DNA of 64,000 nucleotides. It comes from Gordionus sp. m RMFG-2023 (lineage: Eukaryota > Nematomorpha > Gordioida > Chordodea > Parachordodidae). The first letter of the stretch is position 1; every line of letters begins with the position of its first letter. The translations under genes and the position numbers were made by a program. The stretch lies in assembly GCF_954871325.1 (NCBI RefSeq), contig NC_088778.1:33430730-33494729 (forward strand), given 5' to 3'. This document shows positions 25,001 through 36,300 of this stretch, piece by piece. A model generated the notes under the pieces. It made no database searches and had not been told where the DNA came from. It worked only from the letters and a program-made list of their open reading frames with translations.

Positions 25001-27685
25001 GCTAATTTTTTGTGTTTTGGTAGTTAAATGTTTGAGAGTAGTTTTCCGGCTGTACGTTTTTTGTCTTTTGGTAGTTTTTGGGCCACTTGTTCTATGTGTT
25101 CTAATCTCTGTATATTTTGTTTGATCCTTCCTCGTAGTTTTATGTCTATTATTTTTAGTAGTCATTTTGGGGGTCCAAGCAATTGTCGACTTTCTAGTGA
25201 TGATTGTTTTAGGAGTTGTGTGTGCTCGATGAGTTCTCCTGGTTGAAGAAGTTTTATATTTTGTAGTTTTCTTATTAGCTCTCGTTTCTGTTTTGAATTT
25301 TGCTGTAGTTTTAGGATTATAAGTTTTGTGCTTTCTGCTAATACTAAGGCTTCCAGTAGTTTGTGGAGTTTTAGTAGTTTGTGGAGTTTTAGTAGTTTGT
25401 GGAGTTTTAGTAGTTTGAGGAGTTTTAGTAGTTTGTGGAGTTTTAGTAGTTTGTGGAGTTTTAGTAGTTTGTGGAGTTTTAGTAGTTTGTGGAGTTTTAG
25501 TAGTTTGTGGAGTTTTAGTAGTTTGTGGAGTTTTAGTAGTTTGTGGAGTTTTAGTAGTTTGTGGAGTTTTAGTAGTTTGTGGAGTTTTAGTAGTTTGTGG
25601 AGTTTTAGTAGTTTGTGGAGTTTTAGTAGTTTGTGGAGTTTTAGTAGTTCGTGGAGTTGTTGTACTTCGTGGGATTGTAGTAATTCGTGAAGATTTTGTC
25701 GTTTTTGCAATCTTGCTAATTTTTTGTGTTTTGGTAGTTAAATGTTTGAGAGTAGATTTCCGGCTGTGCGTTTTTTGTCTTTTGGTAGTTTTTGGGCCAT
25801 TTGTTCTATGTGTTCTAACCTTTGTATATTGTCTTTTATCCGCCCTCGTAGATTTATATCTACTATTTTTAATAGTCATTATGGGGGTCCAAGCAATTGT
25901 CGACTTTCTAGTGTTTATTGTTTTAGGAGTTGTGTGTGCTCGATGAGTTCTCCTGGTTGTAGAAGATTTATATTTTGTAGTTTTCTTGTTACCTCTCGTT
26001 TCTGTTTTAAATTTTGCTGTAGTTTTTGGACTATTAGTTTTGTGCTTTCTGCTAATACGAAGGCTTCTAGTAGTTTGTGGAGTTTTAGTAGTTTGTGGGA
26101 TTGTAGTAGTTGGTAAAGTTTTAGTCGTTTTTGCACTCTTGCTAATTTTATGTTTTTTGGTGGTTAAATGTTTGATAGTGGTTTTCCGGCTGTACGGTTT
26201 TTGTCTTCTGGTAGTTTTTGGGCCACTTGTTTTATGTGTTCTAATAATCTTTGTTGTAATTTTCCGCATATGCCAATTTTTCGTTTTGGAAGTTCCTCTG
26301 GTTTTCGTTCCATAGGCATCAGTAGTCTTTATATTTTTAGGCTTCTTTAGTTTCGACGTTTTTTGTGTAGTACTTTTGCATGTAGTCGTTTTAAGTGTCT
26401 TAGTGGTTATTAATTTTCTCGTAAATATAGGTCTAGTGTTTTTATGTATTTTTATAGATCTTTCAGTTCTGGTATGTTTATATTTTATGGTAGTTTTTCG
26501 CTTAGTTTTAAGTCTACTTGTTTTAAGTTTCATATTAGTTTTTGGATTAATAATTGTAGACTCTCTACTAGTTTGTGGGATACTAGTGGTTTGAGGGGTT
26601 CTACTAGTTTTCCATCTATGTGTTTTGCGTTTTGTCGATATTCTGGTCGTTCTTTTGTTTCTAGTTTTCTTTGAGCTTCTAGCATTCTGAATTGGTCCAG
26701 TGGTTAATGTGTTCTTGAAATTTTTTTGTTTAGTAGTTTTCGCTTGATTAAAAATACTACTTCTAATAGTTTTTAAAATTCTACCAGTTCTCTGTTTTCT
26801 CTTAGAAGTTCTCGAAGTTGTCAACCGTGATCTAGTAGTAGTTCTTGGGGTTCGGGTAGTTATAAGTGACCTAGTAGTTTTGGTTGTTCTAGTAGTGTTG
26901 AGAGTCCTAGTAGTTTTGGGTGTCCCAGTTGTTTTGAGTGTTCTAGTAGTTTTAGTTGTCTTAGAAGTTGTCAGTAGATTAATTATTGATGTTTTAGCTA
27001 ATTTTAATCTGGTATTTTTAGTAGAAGTTTTGGGTCTCGTAATTTTAGGTTTTCTGCTATTTTTTAGTCTTGTATTTTTGGTTTTATAAGTATTTGGTGT
27101 TCTGGTCGTTATTGGTGTTTTGGTGGTTATATGTTCAGTTTCATATTTACTATCGGTTCTTAAAATTTTGGTAGTTTTTTGTTTAGTTTTATGTTTTCTA
27201 TTATTTCTAGAAGCTTTAGTAGTTTTTAACCTTGTATAATTTTTTTTACTAGTACATTTAGAGGTTGCAATAAATATTCTACTAAACTTATGTTTCTCTG
27301 CTTTAAGTTTTCCATTTGAGCCTTTATTAGTTTTTTTGTTTTTTGTTTTGGGTTTTCTGGTAACTTTTTTGGTTTTAGTAGTTTTATGTCTTTTAACTTT
27401 GGGTGTTCGTGTAGTTCTTTGTGTTCTAGTAGTTCTTTGGGTTCGAGTAGTTCTTTGTGTACTTGTGGTTTGGGGTTTAAAAGTTTTGATTTTACTGGTA
27501 GATCTTTGGGGTCTCGTTCTATGAAATTTGGTCGTATTTATTTTGGAAGTCACGGTGGTCATAATTATGATGGAAGAATTGGCATTAGAAGTAGGGTTAG
27601 CACTTGTGATATCGTTATCTGGTATAATTGCATTCTCGTAATAAATCGTGCCTTCTAAAACTTTCTCAGGGTTACCAATTATAGT
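13032..27685 (-). CDS. Giant Thr/Lys/Arg-rich tandem-repeat protein (one 14.6-kb exon)
   Basis: Minus-strand reading is open from 27,685 to 22,436 and, in another frame, from about 22,450 to 13,032. The net 2-base insertion lies at 22,427-22,441, so the exon may be intact apart from one shift or assembly error. Total is about 4,880 residues. The protein is built from TTKTPRTTK-like hexads and longer units of about 169 and 175 residues containing HRTSGQKTTRRQKTY, TTKPTIAWTH and one Cys (TTTCTKS). Thr is encoded almost only by ACT. Upstream of the first Met (27,562) the frame continues through non-repetitive EGTIYYENAIIPDNDITS to an in-frame TAG at 27,686-27,688. That TAG overlaps a good 3' splice site (tttcataaattag), so a 5' exon, perhaps with a signal peptide, is expected upstream. 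The plus strand is full of stops. Candidate roles are an O-glycosylated mucin-like, adhesive or structural protein. The family is not recognised. Confidence 0.72.
18400..21215 (-). repeat. Homogenised 507-bp tandem repeats inside the giant exon
   Basis: Six units recur at exactly 507 bp (169 codons), with equivalent points at 18,457, 18,964, 19,471, 19,978, 20,485 and 20,992. The units differ at only a few positions, far less than flanking units, so they have been homogenised or amplified recently. The frame is kept because 507 is a multiple of three. Confidence 0.93.
21500..24100 (-). repeat. 525-bp variant tandem repeats inside the giant exon
   Basis: Equivalent points fall at 22,059, 22,586, 23,111 and 23,636. 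The 525-bp units (175 codons) differ from the 507-bp class by one extra 18-bp hexad. The interval of 527 between the first two reflects the 2-base insertion near 22,430. Confidence 0.9.
25350..25650 (-). repeat. 18-bp minisatellite coding for TTKTPQ
   Basis: About 16 nearly perfect copies of an 18-bp unit (AGTTTTAGTAGTTTGTGG on the plus strand), which codes for the hexapeptide TTKTPQ on the minus strand. This is the simplest version of the hexads seen through the exon and shows how units expand in frame. Confidence 0.95.
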
Positions 27686-27688
27686 CTA

Positions 27689-28430
27689 ATTTATGAAAAT
27701 AAATATAATATATATAAGGAGTTAATGTAATATCTAATGTCTAAATATCAAATTATTTTACTTTCATGAATACCCAAGTAACCTACTTTAAATAAAACTA
27801 TTTTGTTCTTCAAGTCAAGGTGAGATGCCAATAAATAAGAAATTTTTAATATTGATGTTATGAAATACTGTTATAGTTTTGCTCGGATATTATTTTTATT
27901 GCCTCAAGTTATTATTTATAAATTATTTTGCATTATAAAATATGTATAATTTCTCAGGAGAATAAGTATTAGGGAATAATAAAGGAGGCAAAGAATCCAT
28001 TTTAGAAAAAAAAAAGATTTATATATTTCTCTCCTTAAGATAGCTTCTAAGAAACTATAATGCTTCATGATAAATTTCAAACTTCCTTATTTTATCTTTT
28101 TAAGAATAACTATAATTTATAAATAATCCCAAAGTACTAGTGAACGGTAACGTATTTTATTATAAAATTAATAGCCATTCGGAAATAATAGGTTTAAAGA
28201 CATATCAGTCATTCATTAGTATATTAAAAAGTTTAAAATATGCATATTTCTAATTTGAATAAAATTCCGATATCAAAAAACGTATACAATTTTACAATAA
28301 AAGGATAAGCTATATTTGTAGTTTGTTAGACCTTAAAGAAGATATATAGAATGCATATAAAAATATAAAATAAGAGAAGGAACATAAATTGGTGCATCTA
28401 GGTTATGGCACCATGGATTGATATAATAGC
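27689..28430. other. Presumed upstream intron or promoter of the giant gene; no exon identified
   Basis: AT-rich sequence. The missing first exon should donate in phase 0 to the acceptor at 27,686-27,687. I found no convincing minus-strand signal-peptide exon here. A short frame starting MDSLPPLLF near 27,999 is possible but unsupported. Confidence 0.35.
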
Positions 28431-30530
28431 GACTTAAAAATTTTCATTGAGACGTTGGCGTAGGTAAAAACTGTCCTGAGGGTCACACAAAATTAAGCCC
28501 ATCTTTTGGCCGAGTGCTTTGAAAAATTCCAATGCTCTAGGTCCAAAAGCACCTACTATGTCAGAAACAATCGGGGTTAGAGTATTATTTGGAATGGTTA
28601 TGCATTTATTGATCTTTCTAATTTCCGCTCTAACTACGGAATTAGAGAAAAAGGATGGTGCAAAGCTATCAACGCATGCAAAATTCCAGGCTAGCGGGAT
28701 TCCTCTGCTCCATGAAATAAGAGTCATTCAGTCAGGTAGATTTTACACCCGAGATTAGGACCTACAGGATTCAAATTTGATGGAATATAAGCTGAACGGA
28801 GAGTTCTAGCAATAATTAAATTTATTGCTTGGTGGCGTGGGTAGCGGCCTTTAGAGAAACGGCAGTGAAGAGGGTGATGGCCTAGACTGTCTATATGGAG
28901 CTGACACTGTTTGCAAAATAAGGGTGTTACGATATCACAGCCTAAACGAAGATCTATTCCTATCCGAAGTTCTGAAATGTTGAATTGATGATGGAGAATT
29001 ACTACTTTAATTTAATGGGGGGGGGATCAATGCTTTTATTTATTGGGGAGAGGATATTTGGGTTAAAGATAAAGGAAATGTACTTCAAAGCAGCGTTCGA
29101 ACAGAGGAATTCAACGGAATGCTGGATTAAAGTTAAGTCCCAATCTTGTTGTGAGTATAAAGGAAAGTTTAAGTCTAGTGCTAACCCTAGATGGGAATCT
29201 ATAGTGGTGTTAACAATTTTAGTAATTGTTTGACTTTTGGTGAATGATGAGGAAAAGCTGCAATACTCAGTTTGGCCGAGGATCCACATTTACATGGAGG
29301 AGCGGCTTGCATCCAGCAACTGGACGATAATATGAAGTTGAGAATTGATTCAGGGGTGATTTTAACTTTTCCAAATCTAGCAGCATGTCTGGGAATTGGA
29401 TAAGAGTAGCAGAATGAAAGGCATGCAATATTTTTGAAATATAAAAGAAATCCTTTAGGACAAAGAATGAATGACGAAATTGTAAAAATCCTAGATTTTC
29501 TGAAGTCGATCAAATTTAATCAGGAAGTCTTCGGTAAATTAAAATATTACTGCTTTGCCACCAATAGGTGAGCCTAAATTAGTAATGCTTGATTTCTCAA
29601 ATAGAAAAGTTACCAGGAATGGGATAAACATTGTTGGGCATATAAAATTCGCGTTTTTTATGTCAGGGTAAGTCCAGTAGTGGGAGTGAAATCAAAAATG
29701 TTAGGTGAAACAATGTATGGTCTTGCAACTGTACCATCATCTAAACACCATGTGTTTAAAATGACATTGCATTTGATGTTGAAGTTGTCTATGTTGATGC
29801 GAATAGCCTCACAGAGGATAGCTGGGCCCATCGGGTCCCCTTGTTGCATTCCCTGACAGGATTCTATAGTCGTTTCATGAAATTTCAAAAAAGACACGTG
29901 ACCATAGCAAGCTGATATATATGTTCATTATTCTGGGAATGTTCTACAGAAAGAAGGAATGAAATGTTCTCTCTTAATAAGGGAGTTGAATGCATTGTAA
30001 AAATCTAATTTAAAAAAAAAATGTTGTTTAATTGGTGGAGCAGATGGCGTGTCATGTGTGAAGCAGCTTCACACCCTGCAGGAATACTAAAACCTAATTG
30101 ATGTGGAAGTAAAATATTTGAAAGTTTTGCCTATAATAGCCAACAAATGATTTTGGAGATGATTCTTCGAAAGATGGGGACCCAAATAGCAATTGGGCAA
30201 ATGCCTCCATCCTTTTTGGATAGCGCAATGAGTCGATCACCAAAATGTAAGGGTAGAATGCATGGTGGAAAAAGGTTATTAAAGATGTTATTAAGAAGTA
30301 TTGTAAAAGGCTGATATTAGGCTTTGGTGGTAAGGAATGGATGGCTTTGATAGATACTGACTGTAAATTTCTCGGAAACTATTTAACCCTCCAGCTGTTT
30401 TTAAACGATTTAATAGCCTTGATGATTTCGGAAACTTGAAAGTGAGTTTGGGGATATGGTGGTGGCAGCTTTTTAGTGTCAATTATATTCTTGAAAGTGT
30501 TAAGATAAAAGAGATTGTATAAGTTATATG
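28430..30530 (-). mobile_element. LINE with restriction-like endonuclease, minus strand, heavily decayed
   Basis: In 5' to 3' order on the minus strand: a pre-RT piece (IIKAIKSFK near 30,430), an RT palm segment with GMQQGDPMGPAILCEA (about 29,830), catalytic CLDDG (about 29,740), a connecting region (about 29,513-29,002) and a C-terminal endonuclease domain with ISWSRGIPLAWNFACVDS (28,727-28,640). Frames are scattered by many stops and shifts. Similarity to the copy at 59,690-62,060 is clear but distant. It is 5'-truncated near 30,530. Confidence 0.8.
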
Positions 30531-31400
30531 GTCATTTGAGGCAAAAAAACACACCATTTAAAATTGCAATGTTTAGTGAAGTTTTAATGACGCATAAATT
30601 GATTTTTTTTTCTCACAAATTCGTTATTTTTAAAAAATATAACCAACAAATTTTTAGGATTTATGATTTATTTATATATCATTAATTTTTTTTAATAAAA
30701 TAATACAATAAAAAAGAAGAAAAATGCTATATCATCATTACATTGTTTTTATTTATATGCTAAAAGAATATCAATATTTATATAAAAAATAACAATAATT
30801 TATGAGAAATTTTAGCAGGAACACTAAGAAAATTTGGGAAATTTAAATGGAATACAGATAATTGTGCAATCTATATTTAAATATTATAATAAATAATTAA
30901 AATAAAATAACTGAGCGATTTTCTTTAGAAAAATTAAATTTGAATGCACAGCAATATAAATTGAGGTAATTTTATGGTTTAATTATATGTTCTTTATTAT
31001 AACGTGAAGATTCTGGATGCAGAAATTAGGCGTGTTCCTATTTCGGTTATGTGCTTTGAATGCTTAAATAAATTTATTAATAAATTCGCATTCTATATTT
31101 TTCAATTTGAATATTTAATTCTTCACGTTTATTAAACTTTAGTTTTATGTTTTAAATTCAATTTTTTTAAAAAATTCATATACAAATATATGATAAAATA
31201 TTATTATTTAAAAATTTACATGATAATATAGAAAATATATTAAAATAAGTCATATATCAGTTTAAGTTAGGGAAAAAAAATTGATACTAATGTATATTTT
31301 TATAAAAAGAAAAATACATTTTAAACAAAAAATGAAAAATATCGAAAGGCGAGGTCGGGGCAATGATGTTTTAAATATTTGATAATTAGATCTAATTATA
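30531..31400. other. Non-coding AT-rich stretch
   Basis: Low-complexity AT sequence between the LINE and the coding-like relic; nothing recognised. Confidence 0.45.
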
Positions 31401-31419
31401 GATACGGCGATTTTCTGCT

Positions 31420-32045
31420 TGAGTTTGTAAAATGGAGAAAGGTATAATTTTTTTTATTAATTTGGATATTATTTTGAATAAATCTAAAGCCGCTTTTTCA
31501 AAAGAGCAGGTTGATGTAGCTGCTATGGGAACAAAGTGGTTATCACACATTAGGTGTGAGTATTTTATATTTTTTTAGAGATTCGGCTATGTTAAGGGGA
31601 TCATGGGAATTATTAGATGGAGCCATCAATGCAGTTAAAATCCCACATTAAAGGCTTTCCCATGAAAAAAGGTACGACGGTTTTGCCGTCAGGGCGTTTG
31701 TTATATAAAAAGATTATGATACAATGAGAAGGCCTATGAACTACATGGAAATAAGGTTGAGAGTTTTGGAAGTGATTGGCAAACGTAAAAGAGAAATGAC
31801 CAAAACTTTAATGGGGCCATAAAGTTAGAGCCAATATGAAGAAATATAAATTAGATAAAAGAGATAGTATGATTGACATAAAGTGGAGAGAGATATTGAA
31901 GGAGCTTACCATCAGAAAAGGTGAAAGTACAGACTATGTAAATGTATTAGTAAAGAAAAGACATATATATATTGAGATCCACTTTCCGAATTTTGGGAAA
32001 GTATTTCGTATTTTTCTAAATTTTTATTTTGTTTTTAACCCTTAA
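31420..32045 (+). pseudogene. Coding-like relic of unknown origin
   Basis: The plus strand shows several protein-like pieces, e.g. SKEQVDVAAMGTKWLSHI near 31,500 and GSWELLDGAINAV near 31,610, then an open piece at 31,836-32,045 rich in Lys and Ile. They do not form one frame. I do not recognise the family. It could be a host pseudogene, exons of an unrecognised gene, or an old virus- or transposon-derived fossil. Confidence 0.35.
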
Positions 32046-32189
32046 CCTTTTATATTTTTATGTCTTATTATTTTATAAGTTATGTAATAAATGGGATAGC
32101 AAAAATATTTTTTATTGAACTTAATATAACTTTATATTCTTTTTTTCATAGATTTTTTTAATATATATAAATATAGTATATATAATTAA

Positions 32190-32366
32190 CAGAGTTGTTA
32201 AAGGATCTAGATATACAAGTATCTAGATCTTGTATCTAGATATAAAAATGTGGTATCTATATCTGTATCTAGATAGATTTTTGATTAAAATATCGGTATC
32301 TAGATATTATTTTAGACGATGTATCTGCATCTAGATCCATTTAAAAAGTATCTTTTAACAACTCTG
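32190..32366. mobile_element. hAT-type MITE with 8-bp target duplication
   Basis: A 177-bp element with ends CAGAGTTGTTAAAGGAT and, in reverse, CAGAGTTGTTAAAAGATA. It is flanked by perfect 8-bp duplications ATAATTAA (32,182-32,189 and 32,367-32,374). The middle is an irregular array of ATCTAGAT words. No coding capacity. Confidence 0.92.
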
Positions 32367-32394
32367 ATAATTAATAAATGACTCGAAGGTTACT

Positions 32395-32600
32395 ATTGGC
32401 AAAATTATCTACAATTCATAAGATAGAAATTCTGAACGTGCTGGAATATATTTCCGGTTGAATCCAATTTTTTAAATTTAAAAAAAAAAGGAGAAAAGAA
32501 ACAAGTTTCAAAAAATAAAAAATATGATTTTTAAAGATAAAATAAAATAATCGCATTGTCGGAAAAAAAGACATTGCCGCTTTACATATGCGTATATAAA
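32395..32600. repeat. Repeat shared with the upstream region of Gly-rich gene 2
   Basis: Collinear words with 5,690-5,890, including AAAATATGATTT and a TATATAA-containing stretch. No coding exon follows it here, so it may be a displaced promoter copy or part of a repeat. Confidence 0.4.
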
Positions 32601-32619
32601 AAACGTATTAAAAAAATCA

Positions 32620-32957
32620 ATGACATATAAAATACCTAGACTGACGATTCGTTCATTCAAATGCATTTTTAAGCGTCGCTAAAAGCAAATCAGCTGGACC
32701 CGCCATTTTGGTAACACTTGTAGTAATTATTCTCATGTTAAAAACTACTATTAAATTGATTACTTGCTTCCTTATTATCTCGATGATCCGGTAATTCTTT
32801 AATAAAGTTTGCATCAGATGCAATAGGAATACATTAGGCTCTCGTTTAAAAATTTTTAATAATGATTAGTGTAACCAAGATGGCGTCTCCAGCTGATTTG
32901 CATTGATGCGACACTTTTAATGAATGAATCGTCAGTTTAGGTATTATTATATGTCAT
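32620..32957. mobile_element. Long inverted-repeat MITE or foldback element
   Basis: The two arms pair over more than 80 bp. The left arm runs ATGACATATAAAATACCTAG then ACTGACGATTC, with AAATCAGCTGG further in. The right arm in reverse runs ATGACATATAATAATACC then TAAACTGACGATTC, with the same inner word. A border at CCTA with TA duplications (32,633-32,634 and 32,942-32,943) is possible, but pairing continues outside it, so the true end is unsure. Related pieces lie at 33,092-33,240 and downstream of both Gly-rich genes. Confidence 0.7.
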
Positions 32958-33091
32958 CTTTAAAAAATATATTTTTAAAGAACTAAAAAAATAAATTTGA
33001 TTCTAAAAATAAAGCGAACATTTTTTTAAAAAAAAATAATAGGAGGAATAACAAATATAAAAACAAAAAAAATATATAGAGAGAGATAGCG

Positions 33092-33240
33092 TTAGATTTG
33101 CATCAATGACAATGCGTCAGGACATAGGAATAAATTGGCCTCTTAGTTTGTAAGAAAGAAAGAAAGAAAGAAAGAAGGAAAGTTTAATAATGATATGGGT
33201 AAATCAAAATGGCGTTCACAGCTAATTTGCATATACGAGA
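33092..33240. repeat. Partial copy of the 32,620-32,957 element
   Basis: Shares TTTGCATCA, an AGGAATA...TTGGCCTC segment and AAAATGGCGTTCACAGCT with the inner right half of the neighbouring element. A GAAA run (33,153-33,180) has expanded inside it. Confidence 0.55.
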
Positions 33241-33378
33241 AAAATAAAATTATTTATATTCACAAACCACGGATAATTAGAAATAATCGTTTTCCTTTTT
33301 TTTTTAAATTTGAATACACAAATAAACATTAAAAAATATACTAAATAAAATAAATGAAATAAATAAATAATAATAAAC

Positions 33379-36300
33379 CTCGAAAGGTATATTGAGAATT
33401 GTCGACGTAGCTGAATTTTTGACATAAAATCTAAATTTTCTATACAATCCATAATCGGGTAATTCCCGTCGTACAGCTACGGTTAAACCGCCCGCGTTGT
33501 ATTCTATCGCTAAATTGGCGGTAGAAACTATTGCGTTAGTACTGGGAATTCTTACACCTTTTTATAATTACAATATATTTACGATTATCATTATTTATAA
33601 TAATAATTTTTCAATAAAATATCAATTTTTTTTTATTTACCTATCACGTATATCGGTGGTACGTAAAAAAGCATTTCAAAATGGCACGCAAATTCCGGAA
33701 ATGGCTTTTTTACGGCAAAAAATTGTGTGTTCGTGGGAATCTCTTGATAATTTATATAAAATATAAAATATTAGCGGAATCAATATAAAATTTAATTATG
33801 TAAGCATGGACTAATCAAAAAATCTTCCCTGTTTCTATAGATTAAAACTATCCTATTTATATAGAAATCCCTTATAAAGCCTCATAATATAAGATTTTTT
33901 TTGGGGATGCGACAGTAAAAAGAAAGAAAGTTAATGTTATAGTTTCCTTTCTAAATATTTCCTGAACCCTCAATCCTAGGAACTTAGCAATAGACGTTCC
34001 TCTTAATCAGAGTCTGCAGGGAACATATCTATCCCTGAAAAAAAAATGTCTGGATCTTAATTGACCATCAATATATTATAAGTATTAAGTATTTATCCCA
34101 CATTCTAAAGGCCTATATGAGATTTCGGTCGATATTAAAGAACAATCGTAAATATTGTGCGAATAAATTTCCTAAAAAACAAAATAATAAAGCATTTTCC
34201 TTTCATTCTTTCTACTAAAGAGAGAATAAGACTCACTCCCTGTTCAGTGATGGACAACCTCTTCATGACAGAATATTCACTGAAAGTAATTCCCCGCTCA
34301 AAAACATATACAACCCTATTTCATCTAAAAATTTAATTGAGAAACTCCCACCCCATTAGAAGCTTGCTAACTATTATGCGACCCCCAACTCTTAATTGCC
34401 CCCTCGACACCTTTTCAAAAAGTTAGAGGCAAAATTCCCCCACCTGTTCACACAGATGATAGGCAAAATTTAAAAACAACCTTAAATACCATCTTCTAGA
34501 AAATGCTTTCAACCCTTAACACTTCAGCACTGGTTTATTTTTAACAAAGCATCGCTTTTAATTTTTTAAAAAAAAAAACAAATTCACTACTATCTTCAAT
34601 AACGATTGTTAAGTTTTTCTTTCGAATTTACTAAGAAAAACATTCCATTAGATAATGTTTCATAAATTTTTTAACTTCTTTTAACGAAAGAAACATATAT
34701 ATAAAAATTAATATATAATATAACTATTTTCAATAGTTAAATATTTACTGTGGGTGAATGATACTGGTTTAAGTTGAAATTTTTCATCATCTAAAAATAT
34801 ATTATCTCTTCCGCCGTTCAGTATACAGTTTTGTAATAGTTTACGACCAACAATGGGGGTACCTATATATATATATATATATATAATTTAAATATACCTA
34901 AATGACTTTATTACTAATATAAAACAGTTTAATAAAATCAAGATGGTTTATAATTGAGTTATTTACAGGGGAGTTAATCCGACAGGTTCGAGAATTTTAA
35001 ATTTCATGTAATGGAAAATCTTGATAACAGGAACTTTATCGAAACCGGTTTCCTAAGATGGGTCCAAACCTGCCCCTGGTCCATATTACCCCGGGTTTAA
35101 TGAGTTGTCCTTAAATCGGTCCCCGTTTGTTCTGTGGTTTCGAAATGGCCAACCAAACAATTTAAAATTCCTGAACCAGGGTTCAGGTTAACATCCCTGG
35201 TTTATTTATTGACCAATGAAGCCTTCTATTGCATACATCATGCTTCACTCGATTTAATCAAAACTATTTAAAAAAAATTTTTTTTTACCCCTCTTAACAG
35301 ATTGTAATACTAAATCACAATTCTTATAGCAAAATATATTTATAGCAGATATTTAGTGTTGTAAAACGGTTCATTATAAGGCCGATCTTTAAAAATGGAT
35401 TACTCAATATTTCATCAAAAAAAATATATTATGGAAGCCTTAAGATTAGATGCCATTGAAACATCTATCAAAGATATCTCGAGGTTTAGGCAAAAAAAAA
35501 GCAAATAAATTTTTAAGAAATACAAAAAAATCAAAAATCATTACCCATAGATTTATAATTAAAAAAATTCTTGTCAAATCTATCACATTCTAAAAATATA
35601 ATAATACATATATATATTATATTTTTTCGCTTACCATATTTGACACCCAGTCCATAGTTGGTCGCGTAGGCGAAGAGAGTAAGAAGCACGACCTAGGGAA
35701 GAAAAAAAATAAGATTAAAACCTTGTTTTTATGTTGAAATATAAATTCTCACTATAAAACTAGAGTCCATTTTAGGTAATTTAATTTGATGATCAAAATA
35801 AAATTTTATTCTAATGCGACTAAATTATTATTAATTTCAAAAGTCTTTAAGTAATATATTATATTTTTAACTATAAAAAAATAAACCTACACACTTTTCC
35901 CAAAAATTTGTAGAAATTTGATATTTTGTCAATAGCCACCTATATATCTAATTTTTAACATTACATTAGTTATTGAGTTGCCTTGGTATTTGATACTAAA
36001 ATATGTTTTTCGAACAATGTTTACAATATATGATATCTTCTACAGTGTTATGTTATTATATTATGATTCAAGGTTAAGGTTATGTTATTTTTTTTTTTTA
36101 AAGGTAAATTACAGTATTTTTTTCAATATTTGTTGTATCTTTCAACCGATACAATACGAAAAATTTTAAATAAGTGAATTTATTTTAGTTACCGTACTTT
36201 ATATAATATATTTTAAATATATTTATTAAATTAAACTTTAAATAATGTATAATAAACCCCCTGGGATCCCCATCCTGTAGGCTAAATTTCTACTCCATAT

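Noticed and set aside
13875-27089. Many Ser/Phe/Cys-rich plus-strand reading frames of 70-140 codons
   Set aside because: They are antisense shadows of the minus-strand repeat exon; each is broken by stops at the same place in every unit.
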